Below, piece after piece: positions 17,885 through 27,040 of a stretch of DNA of 64,000 bases. Origin of the DNA: Pseudomonas marginalis (lineage in GTDB: Bacteria; Pseudomonadota; Gammaproteobacteria; Pseudomonadales; Pseudomonadaceae); assembly GCF_001645105.1 (NCBI RefSeq), contig NZ_LKEG01000036.1, positions 256,493 through 320,492 of the forward strand. Direction: 5' to 3'. Each line of letters opens with the position of its first letter. Position 1 is the stretch's first letter. The notes under the pieces are model-generated. The model was not told where the DNA came from, ran no database searches, and saw only the letters and a list, made by a program, of their open reading frames with translations. A program made the position numbers and the translations under genes.

Positions 17885-19351
17885 ATGGACATCCAGAACC
17901 TGCTGGACAGTGAAGACGCCACCGGCCTGGCCGAGTGGATCAGGCGCGGTGACGTGCAACCGGGCGAGCTGTTGGAGGCGGTGATTGATCGCATTGAACT
18001 GGTCGAACCGCATCTCAACGCAGTCGCCGAGCGGCTGTACGACTCCGCCCGCGAGGCCGCCCTCGCATCGCGCCCCGGTCGCGGGGTGTTTGCCGGGGTG
18101 CCGACCTTGATCAAGGACCTGTTTTCACCGGTCAACGGCGCGGCGATGACCAATGGCTCGCACGCGCTGGGAGGCTTTCGCGCAGACTTTGACGCCGAAC
18201 ACGTGAGCCGTATCCGCCGGGCCGGTTGCGTGATTCTCGGCACCAGTACGTCACCCGAGTTCGGTACGTCGTACTCCACCGAGTCCAACCGCTTTGGCGC
18301 CACCCGCAACCCCTGGAATGTCGGCCACAGTGCCGGTGGGTCCAGCGGCGGCGCGGCAGCCTTGGTGGCGGCACGCGTGGTGCCGTTTGCCCATGGCAAC
18401 GATGGCGGCGGCTCCTTGCGTGTGCCAGCCTCCTGCTGTGGCGTGTTTGGTCTCAAGCCCAGCCGTGGGCTGTTGCCATCCGGGCCGATGGTCGGCGAAG
18501 GCTGGGCCGGGATGGGCACCCCCCATGCCATTACCCTGTCGGTACGCGACAGCGCTGTGCTGCTGGACGCCACCGCCGGGATCGACCTGGGTGCGCCGTA
18601 CGCCGCGCCGCAGCAGGTGCAGCCTTATGTCACGGTACTGCAGCGTGACCCCCGGCCTCTGCGTATCGCGCTGGTTGAGCAACTCGAGCCTTGGCCGACT
18701 TCCCGCGAAAGTCTGGAAGCCGTGCGCCAGGCCGCCCGCTTGTGCCAATCCTTGGGGCACCCCGTTGAACCGGTCAGCTTACCCGTCGCGATGCCGGCGT
18801 TTCTCGCCCAGGTCTTCACCATCATCGGTGCAAGTACTCGCCACTATCTCGACGTCCTGGGACAGATGCGCGGTTTCGCGGTACAGCCTGAGGAGCTTGA
18901 AGCCCGTACCCGCATCATTTTGCGCAGCAAAGGCGATGTCAGCGGTGCGCAGTACGCCGGGGCGGTGGAGGGGATTCATGCCTTGGGTCGGCAATTGGCG
19001 GTGTTCATGCAGGATTACGACCTGATCCTCACGCCGACCCTGGCGCGTGAGCCGGCACCGATCGGTGAGCTGGACCTGCAAGACGATCGCTTGAGCCTCG
19101 ATGAGCTGATTGAGCGGTTTCACAGCTATTCGCCATTCACCGCACTGTTCAACGCCAGTGGGCAACCGGCAATGTCGGTGCCGCTGTACTGGAGCGCGGC
19201 AGGCCTGCCGATGGGGGCGCATTTTGCCGGTCGTTTTGGTGAGGAAAGCACCTTGTTTGCACTCGCGGCGCAGCTGGAGCGCGCCCAGCCCTGGCGCGGA
19301 CGGATACCACCGGTCAATGCCTGTCAGCGGTCAGCTTCGATGCGCCGGTGA
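17885..19351 (+). CDS. Amidase signature family amidohydrolase
   Basis: A 488-residue amidase-signature hydrolase with an intact Ser-cisSer-Lys triad: Lys77 (PTLIKDLFS), Ser154 in GGSSGG and Ser177 in GNDGGGSLR. The ATG at 17885 has AGAGGAA upstream. It ends 21 bp inside the convergent arginase-like gene. The carrier and porin upstream imply an exogenous amide or aryl-amide substrate, but the substrate cannot be read from sequence. It is a different gene from the amidase at the right edge of the window. Confidence 0.88.
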   Translation: MDIQNLLDSEDATGLAEWIRRGDVQPGELLEAVIDRIELVEPHLNAVAERLYDSAREAALASRPGRGVFAGVPTLIKDLFSPVNGAAMTNGSHALGGFRADFDAEHVSRIRRAGCVILGTSTSPEFGTSYSTESNRFGATRNPWNVGHSAGGSSGGAAALVAARVVPFAHGNDGGGSLRVPASCCGVFGLKPSRGLLPSGPMVGEGWAGMGTPHAITLSVRDSAVLLDATAGIDLGAPYAAPQQVQPYVTVLQRDPRPLRIALVEQLEPWPTSRESLEAVRQAARLCQSLGHPVEPVSLPVAMPAFLAQVFTIIGASTRHYLDVLGQMRGFAVQPEELEARTRIILRSKGDVSGAQYAGAVEGIHALGRQLAVFMQDYDLILTPTLAREPAPIGELDLQDDRLSLDELIERFHSYSPFTALFNASGQPAMSVPLYWSAAGLPMGAHFAGRFGEESTLFALAAQLERAQPWRGRIPPVNACQRSASMRR

Positions 19352-20245
19352 AACGCTAAGTTTCGTTTCTGGCTGGCCAATCAGCGGCAGTTTGGTCAGC
19401 ATGTTTTTTAGTGCCAACGCGTCCCACGGCAGGTGTTCGGCAATACCGATTCCGACCACATCGATGACGTTTGCCACATCCCCGAGGAGGCGAACAACCT
19501 GCGCCATGGTCATTTTTCCCTGAGCGATGCCGTCCCATGTGCTGGCAGGAACGTCAGGGTTGGCGAACAGTAATGAACGAAACAGCGTCGGGTCCAGCAC
19601 GTCCAGGTCGAAGTGGATCGCCAGATGCTTCGCTCCTGTCGATTTCAGCCATTGCAAGACGGGCTCGCTGGAATGCGCCAGTTCGCCAGGACTTGCACTC
19701 GACAGACCCAGCCTGGCGATCATTGCGGTTTCAACGTCCATCGTTGCTTGCAGGCCTGCGTACATCACATTGGCGGGTTTGATTGGACGCTTCACGGCTT
19801 TCAGGAAATCAGGGTCTCCTTCGCCCAGCAGGTTGCCCAGCACCATCGCGTGGGCGTGCTGAAAGTCGTTGGGCGTCAGGATGTCCGGGTGAGCATCCAC
19901 CCAGAGAATGGCCAGGTCTGCGTCATAACGCTCGTTCAGGTAGGCAAACGGCGCCAGGTCCACCAGGCAGTCGCCGCCCAGAACAACAAGGCGATCCGGT
20001 TGATGCTTGTCGATCAGCGCACGCGCAGCGTGCAACTGGCGCAGCAACGCGCTTCGGCCGATGATCCCGCCTTCCGGCGTAAGTGTTGAGCCGTCAGGGA
20101 GATTCACAGGAACCTCTTCGACCGGGCCGAGGTGTTCAGGCGCCAGCCAGGACAGAAGCTGGGCGCCGAAGTGATAGGGCGGGTTGTTGCCACCTTGCCA
20201 TTGTGGAAACAGCAAACGCAGGGTCTTGCCGTTGGCGTCGGACAT
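19331..20245 (-). CDS. Arginase/agmatinase-family hydrolase with altered metal site
   Basis: A 304-residue ureohydrolase-fold protein. The binuclear manganese motifs are mostly present: DAHPD (Asp117, His119, Asp121) and DLDVLDP (Asp213, Asp215, Asp218), with His130/His132 near the active site. The first ligand, normally the His of GGDH, is Cys93 in GGDC. The enzyme may therefore use another metal or a mononuclear site, or act on a substrate other than arginine or agmatine. It is divergent from a LysR gene by 112 bp and its 3' end overlaps the convergent amidase gene. Confidence 0.78.
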   Translation of the reverse strand: MSDANGKTLRLLFPQWQGGNNPPYHFGAQLLSWLAPEHLGPVEEVPVNLPDGSTLTPEGGIIGRSALLRQLHAARALIDKHQPDRLVVLGGDCLVDLAPFAYLNERYDADLAILWVDAHPDILTPNDFQHAHAMVLGNLLGEGDPDFLKAVKRPIKPANVMYAGLQATMDVETAMIARLGLSSASPGELAHSSEPVLQWLKSTGAKHLAIHFDLDVLDPTLFRSLLFANPDVPASTWDGIAQGKMTMAQVVRLLGDVANVIDVVGIGIAEHLPWDALALKNMLTKLPLIGQPETKLSVSPAHRS

Positions 20246-20357
20246 GCAAAATTCTCCGGTTCAGGAATAGACGGAATCAGTCGGTTGCTACCGTATTCGC
20301 TTAGCGGATGAAGATATGCAGGGCTATAGTTGACGCTTTGTTGCACAAGGCGCGCAT

Positions 20358-21239
20358 ATGGACCGGTTGACTGCGGCAAAAGTCTTTCTTGAAACCGTCG
20401 CCAGGGGAAGCATTTCGGCGGCCGCCACGCACCTGGGGATGTCCAGGGCGATGGCCACGCGTTACATCGGGTTGATGGAGGAATGGGCCGAGATACGGCT
20501 GCTGCACAGGACCACACGCAAACTCAGCCTGACCGCCGCGGGCGAACAACTGCTGCCTCTTTGCAAGGAACTGGTGGCGCTATCGACCGACGTCAAGGTG
20601 CTGGGGTCGCAAGCCGAGAGTGCGCCCAAGGGCCTGCTCAGGGTCACTGCACCGTCGATTTTTGCCGAGTATTGCCTGACGGATCTGCTGATGGAGTTTC
20701 TCCAGCTGTACCCGGCTGTCGCCATCGACTTGCAGATTGCCGATGGCATGACCAATCTTGCGCAAGAGGGCATTGACCTGGCGATCAGGGTGACTGACAA
20801 CCTTGATCCGGGGGTGATCGCGAAGAAGCTCGGCGAGGTGAATTCGTTCATCTGTGCCAGCCCGGCCTATCTCCAGCGCCATGGCGTACCGGGCGACGTG
20901 AGAGACCTGGCCGTCCACAATTGCCTGACCTACGCGTATTACGGACGCAGCCTTTGGCATTTCATCGTTGACGGTGAGAACGTCTCGGTGCCGGTCACTG
21001 GCAGCTTCAGCACTAACGAGGCATCGATTATCGTGCGTGCTGCGCTGAGCGGAACAGGCGTGTCGATGCTCCCGCATTTCGCTGCCGAGCAGGCCATCAA
21101 GGAGGGGCGCCTGATTCGACTGTTTCCTGAATATCGCATCAAACCCATCGGCATCCATGCCGTTTACCTGTCACGCCAGCGTATGCCGAACGCCCTCAAG
21201 ACCTTGCTGGACTTTCTCTCCATGCGTCTTGCCGGTTGA
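20358..21239 (+). CDS. LysR-family transcriptional regulator
   Basis: A 293-residue LysR regulator. The N-terminal winged helix reads MDRLTAAKVFLETVARGSISAAATHLGMSRAMATRYIGLME, followed by the linker (LHRTTRKLSLTAAG) and a substrate-binding domain ending at the MRLAG C-terminus. It is divergent from the arginase-like gene, the usual arrangement for LysR control of a neighbour. The alternative target is the gene pair that has been deleted just downstream. Confidence 0.85.
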   Translation: MDRLTAAKVFLETVARGSISAAATHLGMSRAMATRYIGLMEEWAEIRLLHRTTRKLSLTAAGEQLLPLCKELVALSTDVKVLGSQAESAPKGLLRVTAPSIFAEYCLTDLLMEFLQLYPAVAIDLQIADGMTNLAQEGIDLAIRVTDNLDPGVIAKKLGEVNSFICASPAYLQRHGVPGDVRDLAVHNCLTYAYYGRSLWHFIVDGENVSVPVTGSFSTNEASIIVRAALSGTGVSMLPHFAAEQAIKEGRLIRLFPEYRIKPIGIHAVYLSRQRMPNALKTLLDFLSMRLAG

Positions 21240-21251
21240 GGACAGCGGTCG

Positions 21252-21419
21252 TCATCGAGAGGCCAGTGAGTTCCGCTGGTCGAAGGTGATGCGTGCTTGT
21301 TCGATAGTCGCCTGATTGACCCGCGCCCACTCGGCAAGCAGCTCCAGCTGAGGTTTGAGCGAGTGGCCAAGGGCAGTCAGTTCGTAATCAACCTGGGGAA
21401 AGCCGTTCGCGTTCGTCGT
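21252..21419 (-). pseudogene. HxlR-family regulator, C-terminal remnant
   Basis: The minus strand reads FPQVDYELTALGHSLKP and then LELLAEWARVNQ to a stop at 21252-21254. This is the conserved C-terminal half of an HxlR winged-helix regulator (pattern P.VxYxLTxxGxSL). No start codon or N-terminal DNA-recognition helix exists upstream; the similarity stops at about 21420, where a different gene fragment on the opposite strand begins. A 5' deletion is the simplest explanation. Confidence 0.6.
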
Positions 21420-21420
21420 C

Positions 21421-21630
21421 CTCAGTCAGGAGCAATTACGTGCCGGTCTGAACCAGGCCAGTCTGCCGGAGGACGTCGTCAACGTGGTGATCAGTATCCA
21501 GGAAGACTTTGCGCAAGGCGTATTCGACGTCGTGACCGGTCACGTGGAGCAATTGTCCGGTCGGGCGCCCAAATCCCTCGAGCAGGTTTTGACGGTGCTT
21601 TCAGACAGTGCGCAGAACCCGGTCCTATGA
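21421..21630 (+). pseudogene. NmrA-like NAD(P)H-binding oxidoreductase, C-terminal remnant
   Basis: The plus strand from 21421 reads LSQEQLRAGLNQASLPEDVV then VISIQEDFAQGVFDVVTG and GRAPKSLEQVLTVL to a TGA at 21628-21630. This is the C-terminal tail of NmrA/YtfG-type quinone or nucleotide-sugar oxidoreductases. The Rossmann N-terminus is missing. Such genes often stand divergent from hxlR, and the two fragments here meet at about 21420. Confidence 0.55.
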
Positions 21631-21669
21631 GTCGCCTCAGGAGTGATCTGTTCGGTAACCAAAACATGG

Positions 21670-21693
21670 ACGTCGAGCATGAATGCTCGACGT
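21670..21693. other. Perfect 24-bp palindrome
   Basis: Arms ACGTCGAGCAT (21670-21680) and ATGCTCGACGT (21683-21693) flank a 2-bp centre. It lies between the pseudogene scar and the ABC transporter gene. There is no T-tract, so either an operator of the ABC gene or a hairpin is possible. The rest of 21631-21825 shows no gene. Confidence 0.5.
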
Positions 21694-21825
21694 TCTGGTG
21701 TCGCGGCCTGTCATAATCTGCGCGTAATGCAGGCGCGCCTGTACCCTGGACCTTGCAGCAAATGCAGCAGTGATCCGCAGGCACCTGTCACACTCGGCCA
21801 TCCGGCCTGATTTCACCCCCCCCTC

Positions 21826-23652
21826 ATGGAGTCCATGCCATTCATGGTGCTGTTCAATCGATTGGGCGCGTTTTCTATCCAGGCGCGCAGGGCACTGGGA
21901 CTGGTGTGGGAAACCTCACGGCCACTGTTCTTGGGGCTGTTGCTGGCGACGATCGTCGCCGGGCTGCTGCCCGCCTTGGCCGCCTGGATTGGACAGCGCA
22001 TTGTTGATGGCGTGGTCGACGCCATGCAGGTTCACGCGGCCGGCAGCCAGGCGCCGGTGTGGCCAGTGATGCGCTACGTGTTGGCTGAGGCCGGCGTGCT
22101 GGCGTTGTTGGCGGCTGCGCAACGGGCGTTGTCGATGCAGCAGTCGCTGCTGCGGGTGAGGTTAGGCGTCAAGGTCAACCTGATGGTCCTGGAGAAAGCC
22201 CAGACCCTTTCGCTGCTGCAATTTGAAGACGCTGAGTTCTACGACAAACTGGTACGCGTGCGCCAGGGTGCTTCGACGCGGCCGCTGAGCCTGGTGACTA
22301 AAGGACTGGGGTTGGTGCAGAACCTCATCTCGCTGGTCAGCTTTGCCGTGCTGCTGGTGCATTTCTCTCCCTGGGCCTTGTTGATCCTGGTGGTCGGCGC
22401 ATTACCCGTGTTCTTCGCCGAGACGCATTTTTCGGGCAATGCGTTCCGCCTGTTTCATCGACGGGCACCGGAGACGCGTCAGCAGAACTACCTTGAGTCC
22501 CTGCTCTCCCACGAGGCCCATGCCAAGGAGGTCAAGCTGTTCGGCCTGGCACCGCTGTTCCTGCAGCGCTATCGCGACAACGCCCAGCGTTTGTATACGG
22601 AAGACCGCCAATTAACGGTGCGCCGTGACGCGTGGGGGTTTGCATTGGGCCTGCTGGGTACCGCAGCGTTTTACCTGGCCTACGCTTGGGTGGTACTCGA
22701 CACCGTGCGTGGCCAGACGAGCCTGGGCCAGATGACCATGTACATCGTGCTCTTCAAGCAGGGGCAAAGCGCAATCACCGCCAGCCTCAGCGCTATTGCC
22801 GGGCTGTACGATGACAGCTTGTTCCTCTCGGACCTGTATGAATACCTGGAAACCCCCGTGATCACCCCGCGCGGCCGGCTCACCCAGGGCGTGCGCCCTG
22901 GCGATGGCCTGCGCTGCGAGCAAGTGGGGTTTACCTATCCAGGCGCCGCCTCTGCAGCGCTGCGCAATATCAGCCTGCACTTGGCACCCGGCAAAAGCCT
23001 GGCGCTGGTGGGTGAAAACGGCTCAGGCAAGACCAGCCTGATCAAACTGCTGACCCGTCTGTATACCCCGGATGAAGGCCGCATCCTGCTGGATGGCAGC
23101 GACCTGCAAGAGTGGGATGAACACACCCTGCGCCAGCGCATCGGGGTGATTTTCCAGGACTACATTCGCTATCAGATGACCGTGGGTGAAAACCTCGGCG
23201 TCGGCGACGTCGATGCCCTGCACGACCAGGCACGCTGGCGCAGCGCGGCCACTCAAGGGGTTGCGGCCGAATTTATCGAGCGCTTGAGCCAAACCTATTC
23301 AACCCAGCTGGGACGCTGGTTCGGCGGCCAGGAACTGTCCGGTGGGCAGTGGCAGAAAGTTGCTTTGTCGCGGGCTTACATGCGTCAGGACGCCGACTTG
23401 CTGATCCTCGATGAGCCGACCTCCGCGCTGGATGCCGGGGCTGAAGCGGCAGTGTTCGAGCACTTCCGTGAGCATGCCAAGGGCCGCATGACCTTGTTGA
23501 TTTCCCACCGTTTTTCCAGTGTGCGCAACGCGGATCACATTATTGTGTTGGAACGCGGGCAGATTCTGGAGGAGGGCAGTCATAGCCAACTGATGGCTGC
23601 CAGTGGACGTTATGCCGACCTGTTTGACGTGCAGGCGCGGGGCTATCGCTAG
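21826..23652 (+). CDS. ABC exporter, fused permease and ATPase
   Basis: A 608-residue half-transporter with an N-terminal six-helix membrane domain and a C-terminal nucleotide-binding domain, likely working as a homodimer in the inner membrane. The ATPase has Walker A GENGSGKTS at residue 396, signature LSGGQ at 504, Walker B LLILDEPTSALD and switch His in LLISHRFSS. The start is uncertain: ATGs at 21826, 21835 and 21844 all lack a well-placed ribosome-binding site. No partner gene or substrate clue lies next to it. Confidence 0.85.
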   Translation: MESMPFMVLFNRLGAFSIQARRALGLVWETSRPLFLGLLLATIVAGLLPALAAWIGQRIVDGVVDAMQVHAAGSQAPVWPVMRYVLAEAGVLALLAAAQRALSMQQSLLRVRLGVKVNLMVLEKAQTLSLLQFEDAEFYDKLVRVRQGASTRPLSLVTKGLGLVQNLISLVSFAVLLVHFSPWALLILVVGALPVFFAETHFSGNAFRLFHRRAPETRQQNYLESLLSHEAHAKEVKLFGLAPLFLQRYRDNAQRLYTEDRQLTVRRDAWGFALGLLGTAAFYLAYAWVVLDTVRGQTSLGQMTMYIVLFKQGQSAITASLSAIAGLYDDSLFLSDLYEYLETPVITPRGRLTQGVRPGDGLRCEQVGFTYPGAASAALRNISLHLAPGKSLALVGENGSGKTSLIKLLTRLYTPDEGRILLDGSDLQEWDEHTLRQRIGVIFQDYIRYQMTVGENLGVGDVDALHDQARWRSAATQGVAAEFIERLSQTYSTQLGRWFGGQELSGGQWQKVALSRAYMRQDADLLILDEPTSALDAGAEAAVFEHFREHAKGRMTLLISHRFSSVRNADHIIVLERGQILEEGSHSQLMAASGRYADLFDVQARGYR

Positions 23653-23801
23653 AAAACCCATCGTCGTGCAGCGGTATAGGGTACGCACGGTTTATCTTGT
23701 GGCCCCCTGGCGCACCCGACGGTCGGTCAGTTGAGATGTTTTTGCTGGGCGCCAGGCATCCGCGTGTGGCCGAACAGATGCCCAGCCAAAGGGATTGGTC
23801 G

Positions 23802-24572
23802 TTATCGTGCAGGTAAAGCTGGCTCGGCGGGTGGTGTTACATTTGCTACGACTGATCGTTTTATCTCTGTGTTTTCAAAAGTGATCCCAAATCGGCCAGA
23901 CAGCTCCTTTCGCCCCTTGGATGTTAATGCCAGTGCCCGACTGTCAAGGTCTTGGATAACCCATTTGCGGTTTATGGCTGTCTGTAGGACCGCTGCTCCG
24001 AGTGCTCCGGCAAGATGAGGGCGGCGCATGCTCCAATCCAGGCATGAGCACGCGAACTGACGTCGTTGGGCTCTTACCTGTTCTATCTCGATACCGAGCC
24101 CGGTCATCGCTTGTTCGCCGTTCATCGTAAGCTGATACATGCTGTCCCCAGCGACCGACGCGGTTAACCAGCCTGACGCGATGAAATGGTCGTGCAGTTG
24201 CACAGCGAGTGTTCCAGCCATGTGGTCATAACAGGTACGTGCGAACTGCAATCGGGTCGGGGTTGTGGACACATACCGTGGACCAGTGTTTTGGCCGATC
24301 ACCATCAGGGCCTCAATAGCCTGGGCCACTTGCGCGTCCGCCAGGCTGTAATAGCGATGCCTGCCCTGCGTGTGCAGCCTTACCAACCCGTCCTCTTTCA
24401 GTCGTGCCAAATGCGCGCTCGCCGTGGATGCACCGACGTCGGCGATGGCGGCCATTTCGGTACTGGTACGGGCGTGACCGTCCATCAACGAACACAGCAT
24501 TTTCGTCCTCGCAGGCTCGGCAATGGCGCCGGCTACCCGAGAAATCGCGGTGTCATTGCGTTGAGCGTCCAT
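23802..24572 (-). CDS. ArsR-family winged-helix regulator
   Basis: A 256-residue regulator. The ArsR-type N-terminal domain is clear (ISRVAGAIAEPARTKMLCSLMDG, MAAIADVGASTASAHLARLKEDGLV, GRHRYYSL), followed by a C-terminal region of about 150 residues with several cysteines (CSCLDW) of unknown role. The ATG at 24572 has AGGAACG upstream; the frame to 24647 would overlap the P450 start. It is divergent from the P450 with 74 bp between and probably controls it (inference). Confidence 0.8.
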   Translation of the reverse strand: MDAQRNDTAISRVAGAIAEPARTKMLCSLMDGHARTSTEMAAIADVGASTASAHLARLKEDGLVRLHTQGRHRYYSLADAQVAQAIEALMVIGQNTGPRYVSTTPTRLQFARTCYDHMAGTLAVQLHDHFIASGWLTASVAGDSMYQLTMNGEQAMTGLGIEIEQVRAQRRQFACSCLDWSMRRPHLAGALGAAVLQTAINRKWVIQDLDSRALALTSKGRKELSGRFGITFENTEIKRSVVANVTPPAEPALPAR

Positions 24573-24646
24573 ATTTCGTTCCTGAGCGAATCGTTGGCAT
24601 GAGGGGTGTTCGATAGTAGCCGTTCTTTGTGAACAGGACTTGCGCA

Positions 24647-25813
24647 ATGACGCCTTTTGAAGCCGCTACCCATGCTGATCCCTACGGTTATTACGCAAGC
24701 CTCAGGCGACAAAATGGCTTGTTATTCGATGCAGAGCTGGGTTTATGGATTGCGAGCAGTGCCAAAGTCGTCGAAGCCATTTTGGGGCATCCCGACTGTC
24801 GGGTGCGCCCGCTAAGCGAGCCGATTCCTCCTGCCATTGCGCGTGGCGCGGCAGGAGTGATTTTTGGTCGTTTGATGCGCATGAACGAGGGCCCGCAGCA
24901 TCTGTGCCCCAGGATGGCTATCGAGCCTGCCTTGGCTTCTGTCGGGAAAGAAAGCCTCTCAGAGATCGTGTCACGCGTGGTCGAGACCCTCGATGACCCC
25001 GTTGAAGACCTGGATGAGTTGATGTTCACGTTACCGGTTTCCGTCATCGCAGCCTTGATAGGCCTCCCATCCGGGCGGCTACACGAAGTCGCGAAGCTGA
25101 CACGGGATTTTGTCGCCTGCCTGTCGCCGTTAAGCGACGAAATTCAACTCGGCGAAGCTCATTCCGGGGCCACTCGGTTAAATCAATTATTCAGTGCGCT
25201 ATTGAGTGAACAGGAGGACAGCAGCCGCTTCATGAGTCATATCCGGAGCGCCTGCGCAGCCACCGCCTGGAGCGAGCATGATGCATTGATCGCCAACCTG
25301 ATCGGCTTGTTATCACAGACCTGCGAAGCCACCGCAGGCCTGATCGGCAATACCCTCGTAGCGCTCCATCGTCACCCTGATCTGACTGAAGGCATGCAAC
25401 CTGAGCCGATGCTCGTTGCAGACTTGGTGGCAGAGGTCGCGCGCTACGACTCCCCGGTGCAAAATACCCGGCGATTCGTTGCAAAGCGATGCACTATCGG
25501 GGATAGCGTCCTGGAGGCGGGTGATACCGTTCTAGTGTTACTCGCTTCAGCCAACAGGGATCCCTACGCAAACCCACACCCCGATAGCCTCTTGCTAAAA
25601 CGGACGCAACGACGAACCTTCAGCTTCGGCTCAGGACGACATGAATGTCCAGGTCAGCAACTGGCATTGACTATCGCCGCTGAGGCGATTTTGGCATGGT
25701 TGCATCGACAGCCAACCTCATCGGTTCGTCCTTGCCAGTGGGGGTATTTGCGCTCCCTTAATGGTCGCATCCCTCAGTTCAATCGTGATCGGGACATTCA
25801 CCGTTATTTATGA
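24647..25813 (+). CDS. Cytochrome P450
   Basis: A 388-residue soluble bacterial P450. The heme-thiolate loop FSFGSGRHECPG puts the ligand at Cys334, and the K-helix ExxR is E263-R266 (EVAR). The I-helix reads LLSQTCEATAGL, not the common AGxET form, so oxygen activation may differ. An upstream GTG at 24629 is possible; the ATG at 24647 has AGGA at good spacing. No ferredoxin or reductase gene lies nearby, so electrons must come from shared partners. It pairs with a divergent ArsR gene. Confidence 0.88.
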   Translation: MTPFEAATHADPYGYYASLRRQNGLLFDAELGLWIASSAKVVEAILGHPDCRVRPLSEPIPPAIARGAAGVIFGRLMRMNEGPQHLCPRMAIEPALASVGKESLSEIVSRVVETLDDPVEDLDELMFTLPVSVIAALIGLPSGRLHEVAKLTRDFVACLSPLSDEIQLGEAHSGATRLNQLFSALLSEQEDSSRFMSHIRSACAATAWSEHDALIANLIGLLSQTCEATAGLIGNTLVALHRHPDLTEGMQPEPMLVADLVAEVARYDSPVQNTRRFVAKRCTIGDSVLEAGDTVLVLLASANRDPYANPHPDSLLLKRTQRRTFSFGSGRHECPGQQLALTIAAEAILAWLHRQPTSSVRPCQWGYLRSLNGRIPQFNRDRDIHRYL

Positions 25814-25828
25814 AGCATGAACCAAGAC

Positions 25829-26959
25829 CTATCCAAACCGATAACAGTTCTTACCGGCGGATTTTGCTTCATACATCGCTATATCCGCCCTGGATAAAAC
25901 CTGATCAACACTCTCCGGTCCTGCAGCCGCGCTCTCGGTAATGCCGATGCTGACACCGAGACCGTCATAGTCAGCATGTGTATCGGTGTAATCGCCAAGG
26001 GTCTTGATAATGCGCTCGGCAACGAGTGCGGCGGATGCCTTATCGGTACCCGGCATTAACACAATGAATTCGTCCCCGCCTATGCGTGCCACTACGTCAC
26101 TCTTGCGCACCACCTCGGTGATGATGGCAGAGAAGGACACGAGTACGCCGTCGCCGGTCGCATGCCCGTTCGCGTCATTGATTTTTTTGAACCCGTCCAA
26201 GTCCAGGTAAAGGACGAAAAAACCCGCATCCTCTTTGGCGTTCGAGCTGAGCGAGGCGGTCAACATATTCAGGATGCCTAAGCGGTTCAGTACGCCCGTC
26301 AGTTTGTCGTGGGTGGCTGAATGTGTGCTCTGTGCTTCTGCAATGTAGGCTTTCGTAAGGTTGGCATTGAGGTTGTTCAGCAGTACCCACAAACCGGTGA
26401 GGTACATCGGGGCCTGTAGGATCAATACCCGTAACATCGGTTCCGGTTGAAACAGCGTGGCCAGTTTCAGCGGTATATCCGTGAGCAGGATCTGGGTGAA
26501 GGCGTATCGGGGGATGCCTTGATTCCGCATGGCAATAGCGCCGTTCATGCTGACCGCCGACGTACAGGCCAGCACTTGCAGCACAGGGTCCATGCTGATG
26601 ACGCACGCCGCCGTACCCACGCCGATTTCGGCAGCCCAAATCAAACCGAAGAGCAGCGACAGGTCCGCCGCGTAGGGTAATTTGGACGCTTCACGGGTTA
26701 AAAAACGTTGCAGTAAAAACCAGCGGATGATCCAAATCACAATGTCGGCTACCCACCAACAGATGAAAAACACGGTGGGATGGAGTATCACGGCGACACT
26801 GCAGACGAGCAGCGTGTTCAGCCCCGCTGCCGCCAGCGCCGCTCGAGAGGAGAGGGGGCCTTTGAGTAGCTTTAAACGAATGTCCCGATCGAGTTTTTCA
26901 TTGTCTTGAACAAACCAACGGATAAACGATGTCCTGGGAAACGAGTGATGATTAGGCAT
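25829..26959 (-). CDS. Membrane-anchored diguanylate cyclase
   Basis: A 376-residue protein with an N-terminal membrane region of several hydrophobic segments (LLVCSVAVILHPTVFFICWWV onward) and a C-terminal GGDEF domain. The active-site GGDEF is at residues 294-298 and the inhibitory RxxD site (RKSD) at 285-288, so synthesis and feedback control of cyclic-di-GMP are both expected. The membrane region resembles MASE-type sensors but the signal is unknown. It is convergent with the P450 gene and stands alone. Confidence 0.88.
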   Translation of the reverse strand: MPNHHSFPRTSFIRWFVQDNEKLDRDIRLKLLKGPLSSRAALAAAGLNTLLVCSVAVILHPTVFFICWWVADIVIWIIRWFLLQRFLTREASKLPYAADLSLLFGLIWAAEIGVGTAACVISMDPVLQVLACTSAVSMNGAIAMRNQGIPRYAFTQILLTDIPLKLATLFQPEPMLRVLILQAPMYLTGLWVLLNNLNANLTKAYIAEAQSTHSATHDKLTGVLNRLGILNMLTASLSSNAKEDAGFFVLYLDLDGFKKINDANGHATGDGVLVSFSAIITEVVRKSDVVARIGGDEFIVLMPGTDKASAALVAERIIKTLGDYTDTHADYDGLGVSIGITESAAAGPESVDQVLSRADIAMYEAKSAGKNCYRFG

Positions 26960-27040
26960 AGTGTTATTCCGCCAAAAAGCGATAACCGGTAGTGGCCTTT
27001 TAGCACTATTTTGCCATCCTCGGGTAAACGGTTTTGCCTG

